NCBI GenBank assembly: GCA_026004615.1
Contig: BPJM01000007.1
Location: 62,001-126,000, forward strand
DNA from: Planctomycetota bacterium
GTDB taxonomy: Bacteria > Planctomycetota > J058 > J103
Length of the DNA stretch: 64,000 bases
Reading direction: 5' to 3'
Positions 53,824 through 62,368 of this stretch are shown one piece after another; the first letter of the stretch is position 1; each line of letters opens with the position of its first letter. The notes beneath the pieces are model-generated. The model made no database searches, was not told the DNA's origin, and saw nothing but the letters and a program-made list of their open reading frames with translations. The position numbers and the translations under genes were made by a program.

Positions 53824-55376
53824 CTATGGTTCCTCCCCCTCCGGTTGCGCCGCCGGGCTCTCTCCCCTGCTGCCGCGGGCGGTGCGCCGGCCCGCGGAAC
53901 CGGCCCCACGGCGGCGCCTGCCCCGCCCGCGCCCGCCCGCGCTGCTCACTGCCTGCTGCGCTGCCCCCTCGTCCGTCTCCCCGGCCTCATCCGCCCCGGA
54001 GGAGCCGCCGCGCGCCTCCGCCGCCACGACCCCAGCGGGTCCGCCGCCAGCGGCCTGCCCGGCTTGCCCCTCGCTCGCCGAGCCCCTCCCACCGCCGCCG
54101 ATCGCTCCGCCTTCCCGTCCCTTTGCGCCTCCCTGCGCTTCGCCACCCTGCGGCCCCCGCGCCCCCCGCGCCACCGGCCGGCTCGCTCGCAGCCCCGAGC
54201 TGTGCACCGCCCGCCGCCTGCTGCTCCAGCAGCCCCTCCGCGAAGCCGATCTCGAGCTCGCTCCTGCTGCAGGCCCGGGCCGCCGCGGCGGCGATCGCCG
54301 CCGCGTGCCGCTCGCGCTCGGCCCGTTCCGCCTCCAGCTCCGCCTGGCGTCGCGCCTCCAGCTCCGCCACCCGGTCACGCCCCGCGCGTTCGGCCTCGTC
54401 CAGGATCCCCGCTGCGAACTCCTCTGCCACCGCGGGCACCGCCGCCCCAACCACCGCCCCCCTCGCCGCTCGCAGCCGGCGAGCCGGCCGGCCGGGCCTC
54501 GGCGCTCGCCCCCCCGGGCTCCGCCCCCTGCCCCAGGGCTCGCTCCTGCTCCGGCCGCTGGAGCTGCGGCGCCGGCTCGCGCTCCGGCTCGCGCTCGGGA
54601 CGGCGCTCCGGCTCGCGCTCGCGCCCGCGACCGCGCCGCCGCCGCCCGCCGCGCCGCCCCCGCCGCCGCCCGCCGGCGCTCTCGCCCTGCACCTCGCCCT
54701 CACGCGCACCAGCTCGCGGTGCGGCCTCGGCTGCGGCGTCCCCCGAGCTCGCTGCCGCCGGCTGCTCCTCGGTGGCAGGACGCAGCGGCCGCCAGCGGAC
54801 ATCCCCCTCGCCACCCGTCTCGGGCTCCGCAACCGCCTCCGGCCCTGCGCCCTCGTCCCGCCCCCCCGGGAAATAGCTCAGCGCCTCGCCCTGGCGCGCC
54901 CGATCCCGGTCGCGGGCGCGCCGCCGCACGGTGACGTGACCCGTCGTCTCGAACTCGCCGATGAGGTCCTCGAGTCGCTCCACATCCCCGAACAGCTCGA
55001 CCCGCTCCTCTTCGCCCGCCGCGAGCTCCAGCTCCTCGAACCCCGCTTCCCCCTCCTGCGAACCGCGCTCTGCCGCCGCGGCCTCCAAGGGCTGCGGCTC
55101 CGTGCCGGCACCGCTCCGCGGGCGCTCGGCCCCCGGACTGCGACCGCGGCGCCGCCGGCCGCGGCGCTCGCGCTGGCGCTGCTCCTCGAGGCGCGCCGGC
55201 TCGCCGGTTCCGCTGCCGGCCGCCGCCGGCTCCTGCTGCTCGCGCGCGGGCGGTGCCTCGCGCTCGGCGGGCGCCCCCCGCACCAGCTCCGACAACCGCT
55301 CCCCGATCGCGTCACCCTTCTGGGCCGCCGCCGACCCCACCGGAAGGCGGCGCAGCATCTCGGTAAACCGGACCAT
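53824..55376 (-). CDS. Arg/Glu/Ala-rich disordered protein with coiled coil, two apparent frameshifts
   Basis: The start ATG 55376 (AGGGA ahead) lies 16 bp after the ExeA-like gene. The first part is charged, with FEELELAAGEEERVELFGDVERLEDLIGEFE. The frame then leaves a helical heptad region (VAELEARRQAELEAERAERERHAAAI) in a second frame, and a third frame carries the natural basic end GRGRGRRRRGAG...EGEEP. Removing one G at each of two G-runs (plus-strand 54457-54462 and within 54154-54167) joins all three into about 516 residues. It is probably nucleic-acid- or membrane-associated and unstructured; no family is recognised. Confidence 0.6.
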
Positions 55377-55392
55377 GGATGTTCCCTGCGTT

Positions 55393-56202
55393 CTAGCCGC
55401 GGAGATCGCGGATCTCCTGCTGCGCTCGCTCGACGATCCGCGCGTCGATCCGCTGCGATCCCTCGCTCGCCCCGATCAGCAGAGACAGATCGCAGATGTG
55501 ATTGATCAGGCGCGGGACGCCGCCGCTCGCGCGGTGGATCTCGCTCAACGCGCGGCGGTCGAAGATCTCGGGCCTGCCCTGGGCGCGCCCCAGGCGGTGT
55601 GCGATGTAGCCGGAGGTCTCGCTGCCGCCCAGCGGGGGTAGCGAGGCGCTCACCGCCACCCGCTGCGCCAGACCCGGCACCCGGCGCACGATCTTGGTCA
55701 GGCGTGCCGGCCCGGCGAGCACCAGCGTCAACAACCCCCGCCCGCCGCTCTCCAGATTCAGCAGCAGTCGCAGCTCCTCGTACGCCCGCTCGTCATCGAT
55801 CACGTCCGCGTCGTCGATGAGCACCACCGCCCGGCTGCCGCGCGCGCGGTGATAGACCAGAAACTGCTCCAGCGCCGCCACCAGGTCGCTCTTGGAGGTG
55901 TCGGCGTTGCGCACCCCCAGCGCCCGCGCGATCTGCCGCAGCAGATCGAGCGGCTCCGAGGCCGGATTCTTGATCAGCGCGACGCGGACGCCTCGCTCCG
56001 CCAGCTCGGCTGCGAGCCGGTGCAGCAGAAACGTCTTGCCGCAGCCCGGCTCCCCGGTCAGCAGCGCGCACCCCTTGCCCTCGCTCACCGCGTAGAGCAG
56101 GCGCACCAGCGCCTCGCGGTGTTCGCGCGAGGGATAGAAAAAGCTCGTGTCGAGGTCGTTCTCGAACGGCTTCGCCCGAAGCTTCCAGTGCTCCTCGTAC
56201 AT
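55393..56202 (-). CDS. ExeA/GspA-like AAA ATPase
   Basis: 269 residues from ATG 56202. The start YEEHWKLRAKPFENDLDTSFFYPSREHREAL is the hallmark of ExeA-type ATPases. Walker A is GEPGCGKT (50-57), Walker B AVVLIDDAD, then the sensor region. The C-terminal peptidoglycan-binding and membrane parts of ExeA are missing, so this is the short cytoplasmic form. ExeA helps place the GspD secretin in the outer membrane, and here it lies in the same leftward run as a secretin gene at 57517. The gene between them is rsmE. Confidence 0.87.
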   Translation of the reverse strand: MYEEHWKLRAKPFENDLDTSFFYPSREHREALVRLLYAVSEGKGCALLTGEPGCGKTFLLHRLAAELAERGVRVALIKNPASEPLDLLRQIARALGVRNADTSKSDLVAALEQFLVYHRARGSRAVVLIDDADVIDDERAYEELRLLLNLESGGRGLLTLVLAGPARLTKIVRRVPGLAQRVAVSASLPPLGGSETSGYIAHRLGRAQGRPEIFDRRALSEIHRASGGVPRLINHICDLSLLIGASEGSQRIDARIVERAQQEIRDLRG

Positions 56203-56366
56203 GCCTGGATCGTCAGCTCCCACGGAGAGCTCCGCCGCGCGCCGGCGGGCATGTGCGGGCGTGCGCAGGCGCGCGCCCTGGCCCGGCCGCCCGGCCACCA
56301 GGCGCGGCCGCTCGCGAAGGTGGCGATTCTACGCCTGGTTAGGACGGCTGTCAACGCTCCGCGAGC

Positions 56367-57143
56367 TCAGGCCCCGCCCGTAGCCTCGTCGGGGCCCGCG
56401 GCTTCGCGCCGCTCGCTCCTGCCCGCGGCCCCCGCCAGCGCGACCGCCACCGCAGCGGCTGCCACCGCGGCCGTCTCGGTGCGTAGCACCGTCGGGCCCA
56501 GCCGCGCGCACACCGCCCCGGCGGCGCGCGCCGCCGCGAGCTCCGCCTCGGTGAAGCCCCCCGCCGGCCCGACCGCGAGCACGACTCCGGCCCCGCGCTC
56601 GAGCACTCCCAGCGCCTGCACCAGCGCCAGCTCCGCGCGCGCATCCAGCACGACACACCGCCAGCCGGCCCCCGCACCGAGCGCGTCCTGCAGCCGCAGC
56701 GGCCCCTGGATCGCGGGCGGCACCAGCACCCCGCACTGCTTCGCCGCCTCGAGCGCGCGACGGCGCAGCCTGTCCAGCGAGCCGGCTCGCTCCTGGCCGC
56801 GTTCGCTCTGCAGCAGCGAGACCGCCTGCACACCCAGCTCGGTCAGCTTCTCCACTGCCCACAGCAGCCGCGGGCGCTCCGGAGGCGCGAGCGCCACCCG
56901 CAGTCGGAGCGGGGCCTGCAGCCGTGGGCTGGGGCGCTCGAGCACGCAGAGCACCGCCCGCCCGCTCTCCACCCTCTCCAGCCTCGCCCAGCACTCCGCC
57001 CCGCGCCCGTCGAACAGCAACACCTCCTCGCCCGGGCGGGCCCGCTTGACGCGCACCAGGTGCCGCGCCTCCTCGCCGGCGAGCACCAGCGGCCCCCCTC
57101 GCGCCAGCCATTCCGCCAGCTCGGCCACGTAGTAGCGGTGCAT
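56367..57143 (-). CDS. rsmE: 16S rRNA (uracil-1498-N3)-methyltransferase
   Basis: 258 residues from ATG 57143. The N-terminal PUA-like part has MHRYYVAEL and HLVRVKRARPGEEVLLFDGRG. The SPOUT knot at the C-terminus shows AVGPAGGFTEAEL and LGPTVLRTETAAVAA, the SAM-binding knot of RsmE. It methylates U1498 near the decoding site. It lies 164 bp upstream of the ExeA-like gene. The C-terminal 15 residues are Ala/Gly-rich. Confidence 0.95.
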   Translation of the reverse strand: MHRYYVAELAEWLARGGPLVLAGEEARHLVRVKRARPGEEVLLFDGRGAECWARLERVESGRAVLCVLERPSPRLQAPLRLRVALAPPERPRLLWAVEKLTELGVQAVSLLQSERGQERAGSLDRLRRRALEAAKQCGVLVPPAIQGPLRLQDALGAGAGWRCVVLDARAELALVQALGVLERGAGVVLAVGPAGGFTEAELAAARAAGAVCARLGPTVLRTETAAVAAAAVAVALAGAAGRSERREAAGPDEATGGA

Positions 57144-57330
57144 GAGCCGCCTCCGCGCGCCTCGCACCAGGGGCGGTGCGGCCCGGGCGAACGGCGAGGC
57201 CGCGCCCGGAGGGTCTGCCCCGCTGCCGCCGCCCCGAGCCCTGGCGCCCGGCACCGCGGCCCGTACCGGCGGTTGCCCGGCCGGGCGGATGTTCCACGGG
57301 CGAGGACTTCCCGGCCCGCGCGCGCACCGA

Positions 57331-57390
57331 TCGCCCCGGGCAGCTGGAGCGCGACTCGCCCCGGGCAGCTGGAGCGCGACTCGCCCCGGG
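57331..57390. repeat. 25-bp direct tandem repeat, 2.4 copies
   Basis: The unit beginning TCGCCCCGGGCAGCTGGAGC is identical at 57331-57355 and 57356-57380, followed by the first 10 bases again at 57381-57390. It sits in the untranslated gap ahead of rsmE. It may be a replication-slippage product or hold a CCCGGG-containing binding site; nothing shows which. Confidence 0.85.
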
Positions 57391-57448
57391 CGACCCCCGC
57401 CCAGAGGATACGGCCGCGGTCCCCGCCGAGCTCGCACCGCTGCCCAGG

Positions 57449-57505
57449 AAAAAAATCGGGGTACGGGCGCGGGCTGCGGGCCGCACCGGCTGCGCCGGCA
57501 GCCGG
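57449..57505 (-). terminator. possible terminator after the secretin gene
   Basis: On the minus strand CCGGCTG-6 nt-CAGCCGG (57505..57486) is a 7-bp stem starting 11 bp after the secretin stop. The T7 run (57455..57449) comes 30 nt later, further than in a classical intrinsic terminator. Termination is plausible, not certain. Confidence 0.35.
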
Positions 57506-57516
57506 CCCGCCGCCGC

Positions 57517-60228
57517 TCACTCGCGGTTGTACAGCTCCCGCTCCTCCTCGCGCACGCTCACGATCTTGGCGGTCACGAGGATGGCCAGCGTGCTGGTCTC
57601 CTCGATCTCCGCCTGCCGCTTGAAGAGCAGGTTGAGCAGCGGGATGTTGTCGACGAACGGCAGCGTGCTCTCCTCGCGCCGCTGCCGGATCTCGCGCAGG
57701 CCGCCGAGCAGGGCCGTGCCGCCATCGGGGATCGTCACCGAGGTGAACGCCTCCTGCAGCGTCAACTCGGGCAGCTCGATCGGCACGTCGATCGCGGCTG
57801 CATTGGCCGAGCCGAGGCTGACGTTGACGCTGAAGATCTGCCCGCCCACCAGCGTGGAGACCGCCGGCCTCAGGTCCAGCGTCACGTACTTGCGGTCGGA
57901 GCTCACCGTCGGACGGACCTCGAGCATGACCCCGTCCTGGAAGGTGTCGACCACGGGGTCAGGGACCTCCACGACGCTCAGCCCCGTCCCGCCGGAGATG
58001 AGTTCCCAGTCGCGGATGTAGCTCCGCTGGTTGACCTGCTGGAAGTACACCTTCTGCCGGTTGGCGGCGGTGACACGCGGCGCGGCGAGCCGCCGCACCC
58101 AGGCCTGCTCGGCCTCCGCCCGCAGGATCGCGTTGATCTGGAAGTCGTCCAGCGTCGAGATCTGGAGCGTGAGCCCGCCGCCGCCCCGCAGCCGCTGGCC
58201 GCTCAGGATGGGGCCCGCCGTGCCGCCGAAGATGTGCTGCGAGCGGAGGACGAAGTTGTCGGTGCCCACGTTGGGCGAGTTGGACACGTCGTGTGCCCCG
58301 CCGGCATCCACCGGAGGCGGGCTGGTGAAGATACCGTGGGCCCGTCCCGGATTGGGCTGGATGTTGCCGCTCGGATCCTTCAGCACCGGCGGCTCCATGT
58401 TGATCGGGCTCGTCTGGAAGTTCTGCACCGTGCCCAGTCCGCGGAAGTCGATCCCGATGTCCTCGAGCTTGTCGCTCTCCACCTCGATGAAGCGCGCCTC
58501 GATGTGGACGAACAACCCCTGATTCTGCCGCAGGGCATCCAGCACCTCGCGCACCCGCCGGTGCAGCTCCCGGGTGGCGGTGACCAGCAGCTGGCCGCGG
58601 TGGGGCTCGATCTGGTTGGGGTCGGTCCACGCCTCGTCGCCCCCGGTGGCATCGCGTACGATCTCCACCAGCCGATCCCCCGTCAGCGGCTCGCCGCCGG
58701 CCGCGCCACCCTCGTCGCCGAAGACGAAGGGCGAGGGCCCCGCGCCGCCGCCCGCCGCCCGCCGCTCGTCCTCCGGCAGGCTGATCCGGTGGGCGGTGAA
58801 GTCCTTGGGAACGTGCAGGATGTCCGAGATGTCGTAGATCTCGAAGTAGACATCCCCCGGCAGGGTTCCGGGCTGCAGGACCATGATGGATTCCGCATCG
58901 AAGACATAGGTCAGCCCCGCCTGCTCCAGGATGATCTTGAGCGCGTTCTCCAGCGAGATGTCGCTCAGCTTGAGGCTGACCGTGATCGCGTCGGCATCCA
59001 CGTTCTGGTGGATCACGAAGTTGAGCCCCGTGATCTCACCCAGCGCCCGGATCGCGTCGCGGAGCGTCACACCCGGGAAGTCGACCGAGACCTTCCGCTC
59101 GGCCAGTGTCTGGCGGTAGCGCTCGACCCAGAACGGCTCCTGCAGAGCCTCCACCGCCACCCCGGGCCGGCGCAGGCGGGTGCGCTCGATCCAGTCGTCC
59201 GGAAACCGGATATAGTCGTGCTCGCGTGGGATCGCGGCCACCTCCAGGTTGTGCTGCCGCTGCCACTCCGCCTCCGCCCCCTCCTCGAAGATGCGCGCCG
59301 CGGTCAACAGGTGGATGCCCTTGCGCGCGAACTCCCGGTACTTCTTCGCCCAGAGGTTGCGCGGATCGAGTTCCAGGATCTGCTGCGCGAGCTTCTCCGC
59401 CTCCTGGTAACGCTGCGCCTGGAGCAGGTCGCTGGTCTGGCGCAGCAGTGTCGCGACGCGGCGCTCCTCCCGCTCCTGGCGCGCCCGCTCCGCCTTCTGC
59501 GCCAGGTCGATCGCCTGCCGCTCCAGCCGGTCGCGCTCCTGCAGCTCCTGGTAGAGCTGCTTGCGCTTCGCCTCGGCGAGCATCTTCTCGGCGCGGCTCT
59601 TCACGTCCCGCTGGTCGATCAGCGCCGGCTCCCAGGCGATGATCTCGAGCGCGCGCTCCAGATCGCGGATGGCCTGGTCGTAGCGCCCCGCCTCGAACGC
59701 GGCGAGCCCCGCCTCGTAGAATCGCAGCATCTCCTGCCGCATGAGCTCGATCTTGACGCGGCGCTCCTGGACGAACTGCTCCAGCGCGGCCCGCAGCTCG
59801 TCCTCCCGGATGCCCAGCACTGCGCCGGCGCGCATGTAGAGGTCGACGGCGGCCTCGTGGGTCGGATCGAGCTCGATCGCCCGCCGCAGGTTGTCGTACG
59901 CCTTCTGGTACTCGAGCTGGTCGAAGAACCGCTTGCCGACCTCGTAGAAGTGTTGCGCCGCGGCCTTCTCTGCCTGCGCCCCGACCCCCCCGCGCCCCCC
60001 CCGCTCCGCGGGCCCGGTCTCCTCGGGTGGCGAGAGGCTGGCGCGGGCCGTGTCGCCGGAATCCGCCGGTGCCGCCGCCGGGCTCGGGCCGGCACCGGCG
60101 GGTGAGCCGCTCTCGGCGGGCATGGGCGCCGGCTCGCGCACCGCCGTCGCAGCGCAGCCCCCCATCGCCATGGCCCCCCCGAGCGCGAGCAGGACGACCA
60201 CGAGACGCGGCGCCGTCGCGTTGCCCAT
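57517..60228 (-). CDS. secretin lipoprotein with N-terminal TPR region (GspD/PilQ family)
   Basis: 903 residues from ATG 60228 with AGGAGG 6 nt upstream. Lipobox AMGGC places Cys25 as lipid anchor. Residues about 90-330 are TPR and coiled-coil units (EYQKAYDNLRRAIELDP, GRYDQAIRDLERALEI, QRYQEAEKLAQQILELDP). Residues about 385-480 are an STN/AMIN-like N0 domain (VTLRDAIRALGEITGLNFVI). One N1-type domain precedes the secretin core from about 600, with VPDGGTALLGGLREI and the terminal LLNLLFKR...LAILVTAKIV. It would form an outer-membrane channel. The gspEF operon and ExeA-like gene suggest type II secretion; the long TPR front is unusual. Confidence 0.9.
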   Translation of the reverse strand: MGNATAPRLVVVLLALGGAMAMGGCAATAVREPAPMPAESGSPAGAGPSPAAAPADSGDTARASLSPPEETGPAERGGRGGVGAQAEKAAAQHFYEVGKRFFDQLEYQKAYDNLRRAIELDPTHEAAVDLYMRAGAVLGIREDELRAALEQFVQERRVKIELMRQEMLRFYEAGLAAFEAGRYDQAIRDLERALEIIAWEPALIDQRDVKSRAEKMLAEAKRKQLYQELQERDRLERQAIDLAQKAERARQEREERRVATLLRQTSDLLQAQRYQEAEKLAQQILELDPRNLWAKKYREFARKGIHLLTAARIFEEGAEAEWQRQHNLEVAAIPREHDYIRFPDDWIERTRLRRPGVAVEALQEPFWVERYRQTLAERKVSVDFPGVTLRDAIRALGEITGLNFVIHQNVDADAITVSLKLSDISLENALKIILEQAGLTYVFDAESIMVLQPGTLPGDVYFEIYDISDILHVPKDFTAHRISLPEDERRAAGGGAGPSPFVFGDEGGAAGGEPLTGDRLVEIVRDATGGDEAWTDPNQIEPHRGQLLVTATRELHRRVREVLDALRQNQGLFVHIEARFIEVESDKLEDIGIDFRGLGTVQNFQTSPINMEPPVLKDPSGNIQPNPGRAHGIFTSPPPVDAGGAHDVSNSPNVGTDNFVLRSQHIFGGTAGPILSGQRLRGGGGLTLQISTLDDFQINAILRAEAEQAWVRRLAAPRVTAANRQKVYFQQVNQRSYIRDWELISGGTGLSVVEVPDPVVDTFQDGVMLEVRPTVSSDRKYVTLDLRPAVSTLVGGQIFSVNVSLGSANAAAIDVPIELPELTLQEAFTSVTIPDGGTALLGGLREIRQRREESTLPFVDNIPLLNLLFKRQAEIEETSTLAILVTAKIVSVREEERELYNRE

Positions 60229-60354
60229 CGGTAGCCTCCTCCGCTCGCCCGCGCGGACCGGTGCCGGATGGCGCGGGGCGAGCCGAGCCCGCGCCGCGGC
60301 CGCGCACATGGCCCCGCGCCCGCGCGCGGTGGCCGCGCGACGTTAGCGGTTCCG

Positions 60355-60382
60355 TGTCATCCGCATGTCACGGCGCTGTCAC
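60355..60382. repeat. three TGTCA direct repeats at exact 11-bp spacing
   Basis: TGTCA occurs at 60355-60359, 60366-60370 and 60377-60381, followed by T, C and C. The spacing is one helical turn, so all three face the same side of the DNA. They lie 127-153 bp before the secretin ATG on the leftward side and about 150 bp before the rightward promoter. Such phased repeats are typical of cooperative activator sites; the binder is unknown. Confidence 0.6.
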
Positions 60383-60526
60383 CGGCTGCCAGCGGGCGCG
60401 CCGCGCGCTGCTCCCCGCCTGGTCGTCCCCCCGCCTTCCGCTCCGCTGCACCCCGGCGCGCGCGGGCCGAGCCGCCCCCGCCGCAAGCCAGGCCTGGCGC
60501 GCACCAAGCCACGCCGGCAAGGAGCT

Positions 60527-60555
60527 TTGCCAGCGTCGGGGGTGTCTGGTATAGT
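60527..60555 (+). promoter_or_regulatory. sigma70 promoter of the repeat lipoprotein gene
   Basis: TTGCCA (60527-60532) and TATAGT (60550-60555), spacer 17 bp. A start near 60562 gives a leader of about 74 nt containing GGGGAGAGGAG ahead of the ATG at 60636. Confidence 0.75.
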
Positions 60556-60635
60556 CCGCGCTCGAGGTGGGCGAGCGCCCACGGCGATCCGATGCAGCCG
60601 GCTGAGGCCGGTAGTGGGGAGAGGAGAACGAGCCC

Positions 60636-61169
60636 ATGCGCGCACACAGGAGCTGGCTTGGAGCAGCGGTGCTGGTAGCGCTTGTCGGAGCCCCGGTGGG
60701 CTGCGGCAGCGGTCCGGAACCGGTCCAGGACGGTCCGCCGCCGCCGGAGCTGGAGCCGGCGGAAGAGCAGCCGGCGGCGGAGCCCGAACACCCGGCGGCC
60801 GAGCCCGCCGAGGCCGCCGAGCACCCGGCGGAGACCGCCGAGCACCCGGCGGAGACCGCTGAGCACCCGGCGGAATCGGCCGCGCCGGCAGCCGAGGGCC
60901 AGATCCGGCTCGTCGCCAAGCTGGCCGAGGGCGGTGAGGTCCAGGTCTTGAGCGGCGAGACACTGGTCGGCAAGATCGTGGTCGGCAAGGGCGCCACCGA
61001 AGAGCTGAAGAACTGGCTCAAGAAGGCCTACGAGGCCAACGGCCAGGCGACCGTTCGCCTCGAGGTGCCGGTCACGGTCGGTTTCGACGACGTCGGCAAG
61101 CCCCTCATGCAGGCGGTATTCGCCGCCGGCTTCGCGCCCAACCAGGTCCAGTACGCGCCCGTCGAGTAG
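60636..61169 (+). CDS. lipoprotein with HPAETAE repeats and ExbD-like C-terminal domain
   Basis: 177 residues. Signal peptide with lipobox PVGC (Cys23). Residues about 30-88 are Pro/Glu/Ala-rich and contain near-perfect 7-residue repeats (EHPAETA). Residues about 90-177 form a small alpha/beta domain whose end, VPVTVGFDDVGKPLMQAVFAAGFAPNQV, resembles the periplasmic domain of ExbD. It has its own promoter and terminator and is divergent from the secretin. A link to the ExbB/ExbD genes just downstream (other strand) is suggested by the domain, not shown. Confidence 0.7.
   Translation: MRAHRSWLGAAVLVALVGAPVGCGSGPEPVQDGPPPPELEPAEEQPAAEPEHPAAEPAEAAEHPAETAEHPAETAEHPAESAAPAAEGQIRLVAKLAEGGEVQVLSGETLVGKIVVGKGATEELKNWLKKAYEANGQATVRLEVPVTVGFDDVGKPLMQAVFAAGFAPNQVQYAPVE
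60819..60881 (+). repeat. 21-bp in-frame coding repeats (three copies)
   Basis: Units at 60819-60839, 60840-60860 and 60861-60881 each begin GAGCACCCGGCGGA. The first two differ only in the last base, and the third diverges at its end. A degenerate fourth lies at about 60786-60806. They encode EHPAETA-type heptads of the lipoprotein. Near-identity at DNA level suggests recent expansion by slippage. Confidence 0.9.
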
Positions 61170-61195
61170 CCCAAGACGGGCGCCAGGCCGGCCTA

Positions 61196-61223
61196 GCCCG
61201 GGCATATGCCCGGGTTTTTTTTT
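61196..61223 (+). terminator. intrinsic terminator of the repeat lipoprotein gene
   Basis: CCCGGGC-ATAT-GCCCGGG (61197-61214), a perfect 7-bp stem with 4-base loop, followed at once by nine T (61215-61223). It lies 27 bp after the stop codon. This is the clearest Rho-independent terminator in the window. Confidence 0.93.
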
Positions 61224-61677
61224 GGACGGCGAACCCGGCGCCGGCCTCCCGCTCGCGATCGTCGTCGCCCGGGCCTTTTTCTTCGTGGGGCGGACGGGCC
61301 GGCGGAACCGAGGCCCAGCCGGCGCTCAGCCCGGGTTTCGTACGAGGGCCGGCCGGGCCGGCCCCCGCATGGAGCCCGCAGCGCCGAACGGCTCACCCCT
61401 GCTGTGCAACCGACCGCTACCGGACACCCCGCACCTGCACCCGCCCGCCGGAACAAGGCGCTCGCGCAGCACCGCCGCGGAGGAGCCGCGCCTGGGCACC
61501 CGAAGCGAGCGACCGGCCGCTTCGCTCGCCCAAGATGCCCGCAGCACCGGGACCCCTGCGCGCTCCGCCCGCGCCGACTCGTACAGCGCACGGGCGGACG
61601 CCGAGCAGCGGGCACGCACCGCAGGCCCGGCGCACCGGTCCCGCCCCTGCGCGCGCCCGCCGCCGTCCTGCTGCCCT
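61224..61677. other. gene-free gap between convergent ends
   Basis: About 450 bp between the lipoprotein terminator and the 3' end of exbD. Frames here are Arg/Pro/Ala-rich with no start signals. A short T-rich stretch at about 61275-61283 follows GCCCGGGCC but lacks a loop. I see no gene, RNA or repeat I can support. Confidence 0.45.
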
Positions 61678-62238
61678 CTACTGGATAGGTTTCTCGGCCG
61701 CAGCAAAGGTGACGTCGGTGATCCCCGCCTTGACGCAGGCGTTGACCACGCGGACGACGTATTTCCAGGGCACCTGCGGCCGTGCATCGATGATCACGGG
61801 CAGGCCCCGGGCCGGATCGCGGCCGGGCGGCGGCTGGTAGCGCGCCTTCTGCTCCAAGATGAACTGATAGAACGCGTCCATGTCCGGCGAGCCGTGGTTC
61901 TGCCCGCAGCCGGCGATCCAGCACTTGTCCTCGTTGTAGACGCGGGTCGGGAAGACGCGCCGCTCCACCTTCAGGATCGCGCGCCCGTGCTTGTCGGTCG
62001 TGGGCTGGCTGCCGCTCAGGTCGTACCACAAAAGCTTCACCCGCACCTCCGTCGGCACCACCGCCTTCGAGGTGCCGAGCCCCCGGTCGCGCGGCAGAAA
62101 CGACTGGATCTTGCCTTCCGTCGTCTTGAACTTGGAGGCGACCATGAAGAAGATCAGCAGCAGGAAGACGATGTCGATGAGCGGGGTCATGCTCATCTTG
62201 ACTTCGACCTTCTTGACGGTCTCCAATCCCCTGCTCAT
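61678..62238 (-). CDS. exbD: ExbD/TolR-type biopolymer transport protein, Cys-containing
   Basis: 186 residues. One N-terminal membrane helix carries MTPLIDIVFLLLIFF with the proton-path Asp22. The periplasmic domain is longer than usual because of an insert with NEDKCWIAGCGQNHG, where two Cys five residues apart could form a disulfide. The end (VPVIIDARPQVPWKYVVRVVNACVKAGITDVTFA) is the ExbD fold. It is third in a leftward run exbB-exbD-exbD. With ExbB it would use the proton gradient to drive an outer-membrane or periplasmic partner. Confidence 0.9.
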   Translation of the reverse strand: MSRGLETVKKVEVKMSMTPLIDIVFLLLIFFMVASKFKTTEGKIQSFLPRDRGLGTSKAVVPTEVRVKLLWYDLSGSQPTTDKHGRAILKVERRVFPTRVYNEDKCWIAGCGQNHGSPDMDAFYQFILEQKARYQPPPGRDPARGLPVIIDARPQVPWKYVVRVVNACVKAGITDVTFAAAEKPIQ

Positions 62239-62368
62239 CGCCGCCCCACCACCTTGCCGTTGTCGAACCCCCTGCCCCGATTCCGCCCCGACTGCGGCCG
62301 GCGCCGCCTGCGCGCGGCCGCCACCGGCCGCAGGGACTCGCGCCGCACCAGGGCTGCACAGCAGCGCC

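Larger units (their letters stand above)
57144..57516. other. intergenic region between secretin and rsmE with tandem repeat
   Basis: About 370 bp. It contains a hairpin just after the secretin stop, a T7 run on the minus strand, and a 25-bp tandem repeat, all listed separately. Its reading frames are Pro/Arg-rich and I see no gene. Confidence 0.45.
60229..60635. other. divergent control region between the secretin and the repeat lipoprotein
   Basis: About 400 bp. It holds three TGTCA repeats at 11-bp spacing (60355-60382) and a good rightward promoter (60527-60555), both listed. I see no clear leftward -10/-35 pair for the secretin, and no gene. Confidence 0.5.

Noticed and set aside
57142..60105. 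Rightward open frame of 987 codons opposite the secretin
   Set aside because: Leu/Asp/Arg-rich antisense of a complete secretin; no start signal or family motif.
61265..61290. Second terminator GCCCGGGCC plus T-run
   Set aside because: The inverted repeat has no loop and could not form a stable hairpin by itself. The real terminator is at 61196-61223.
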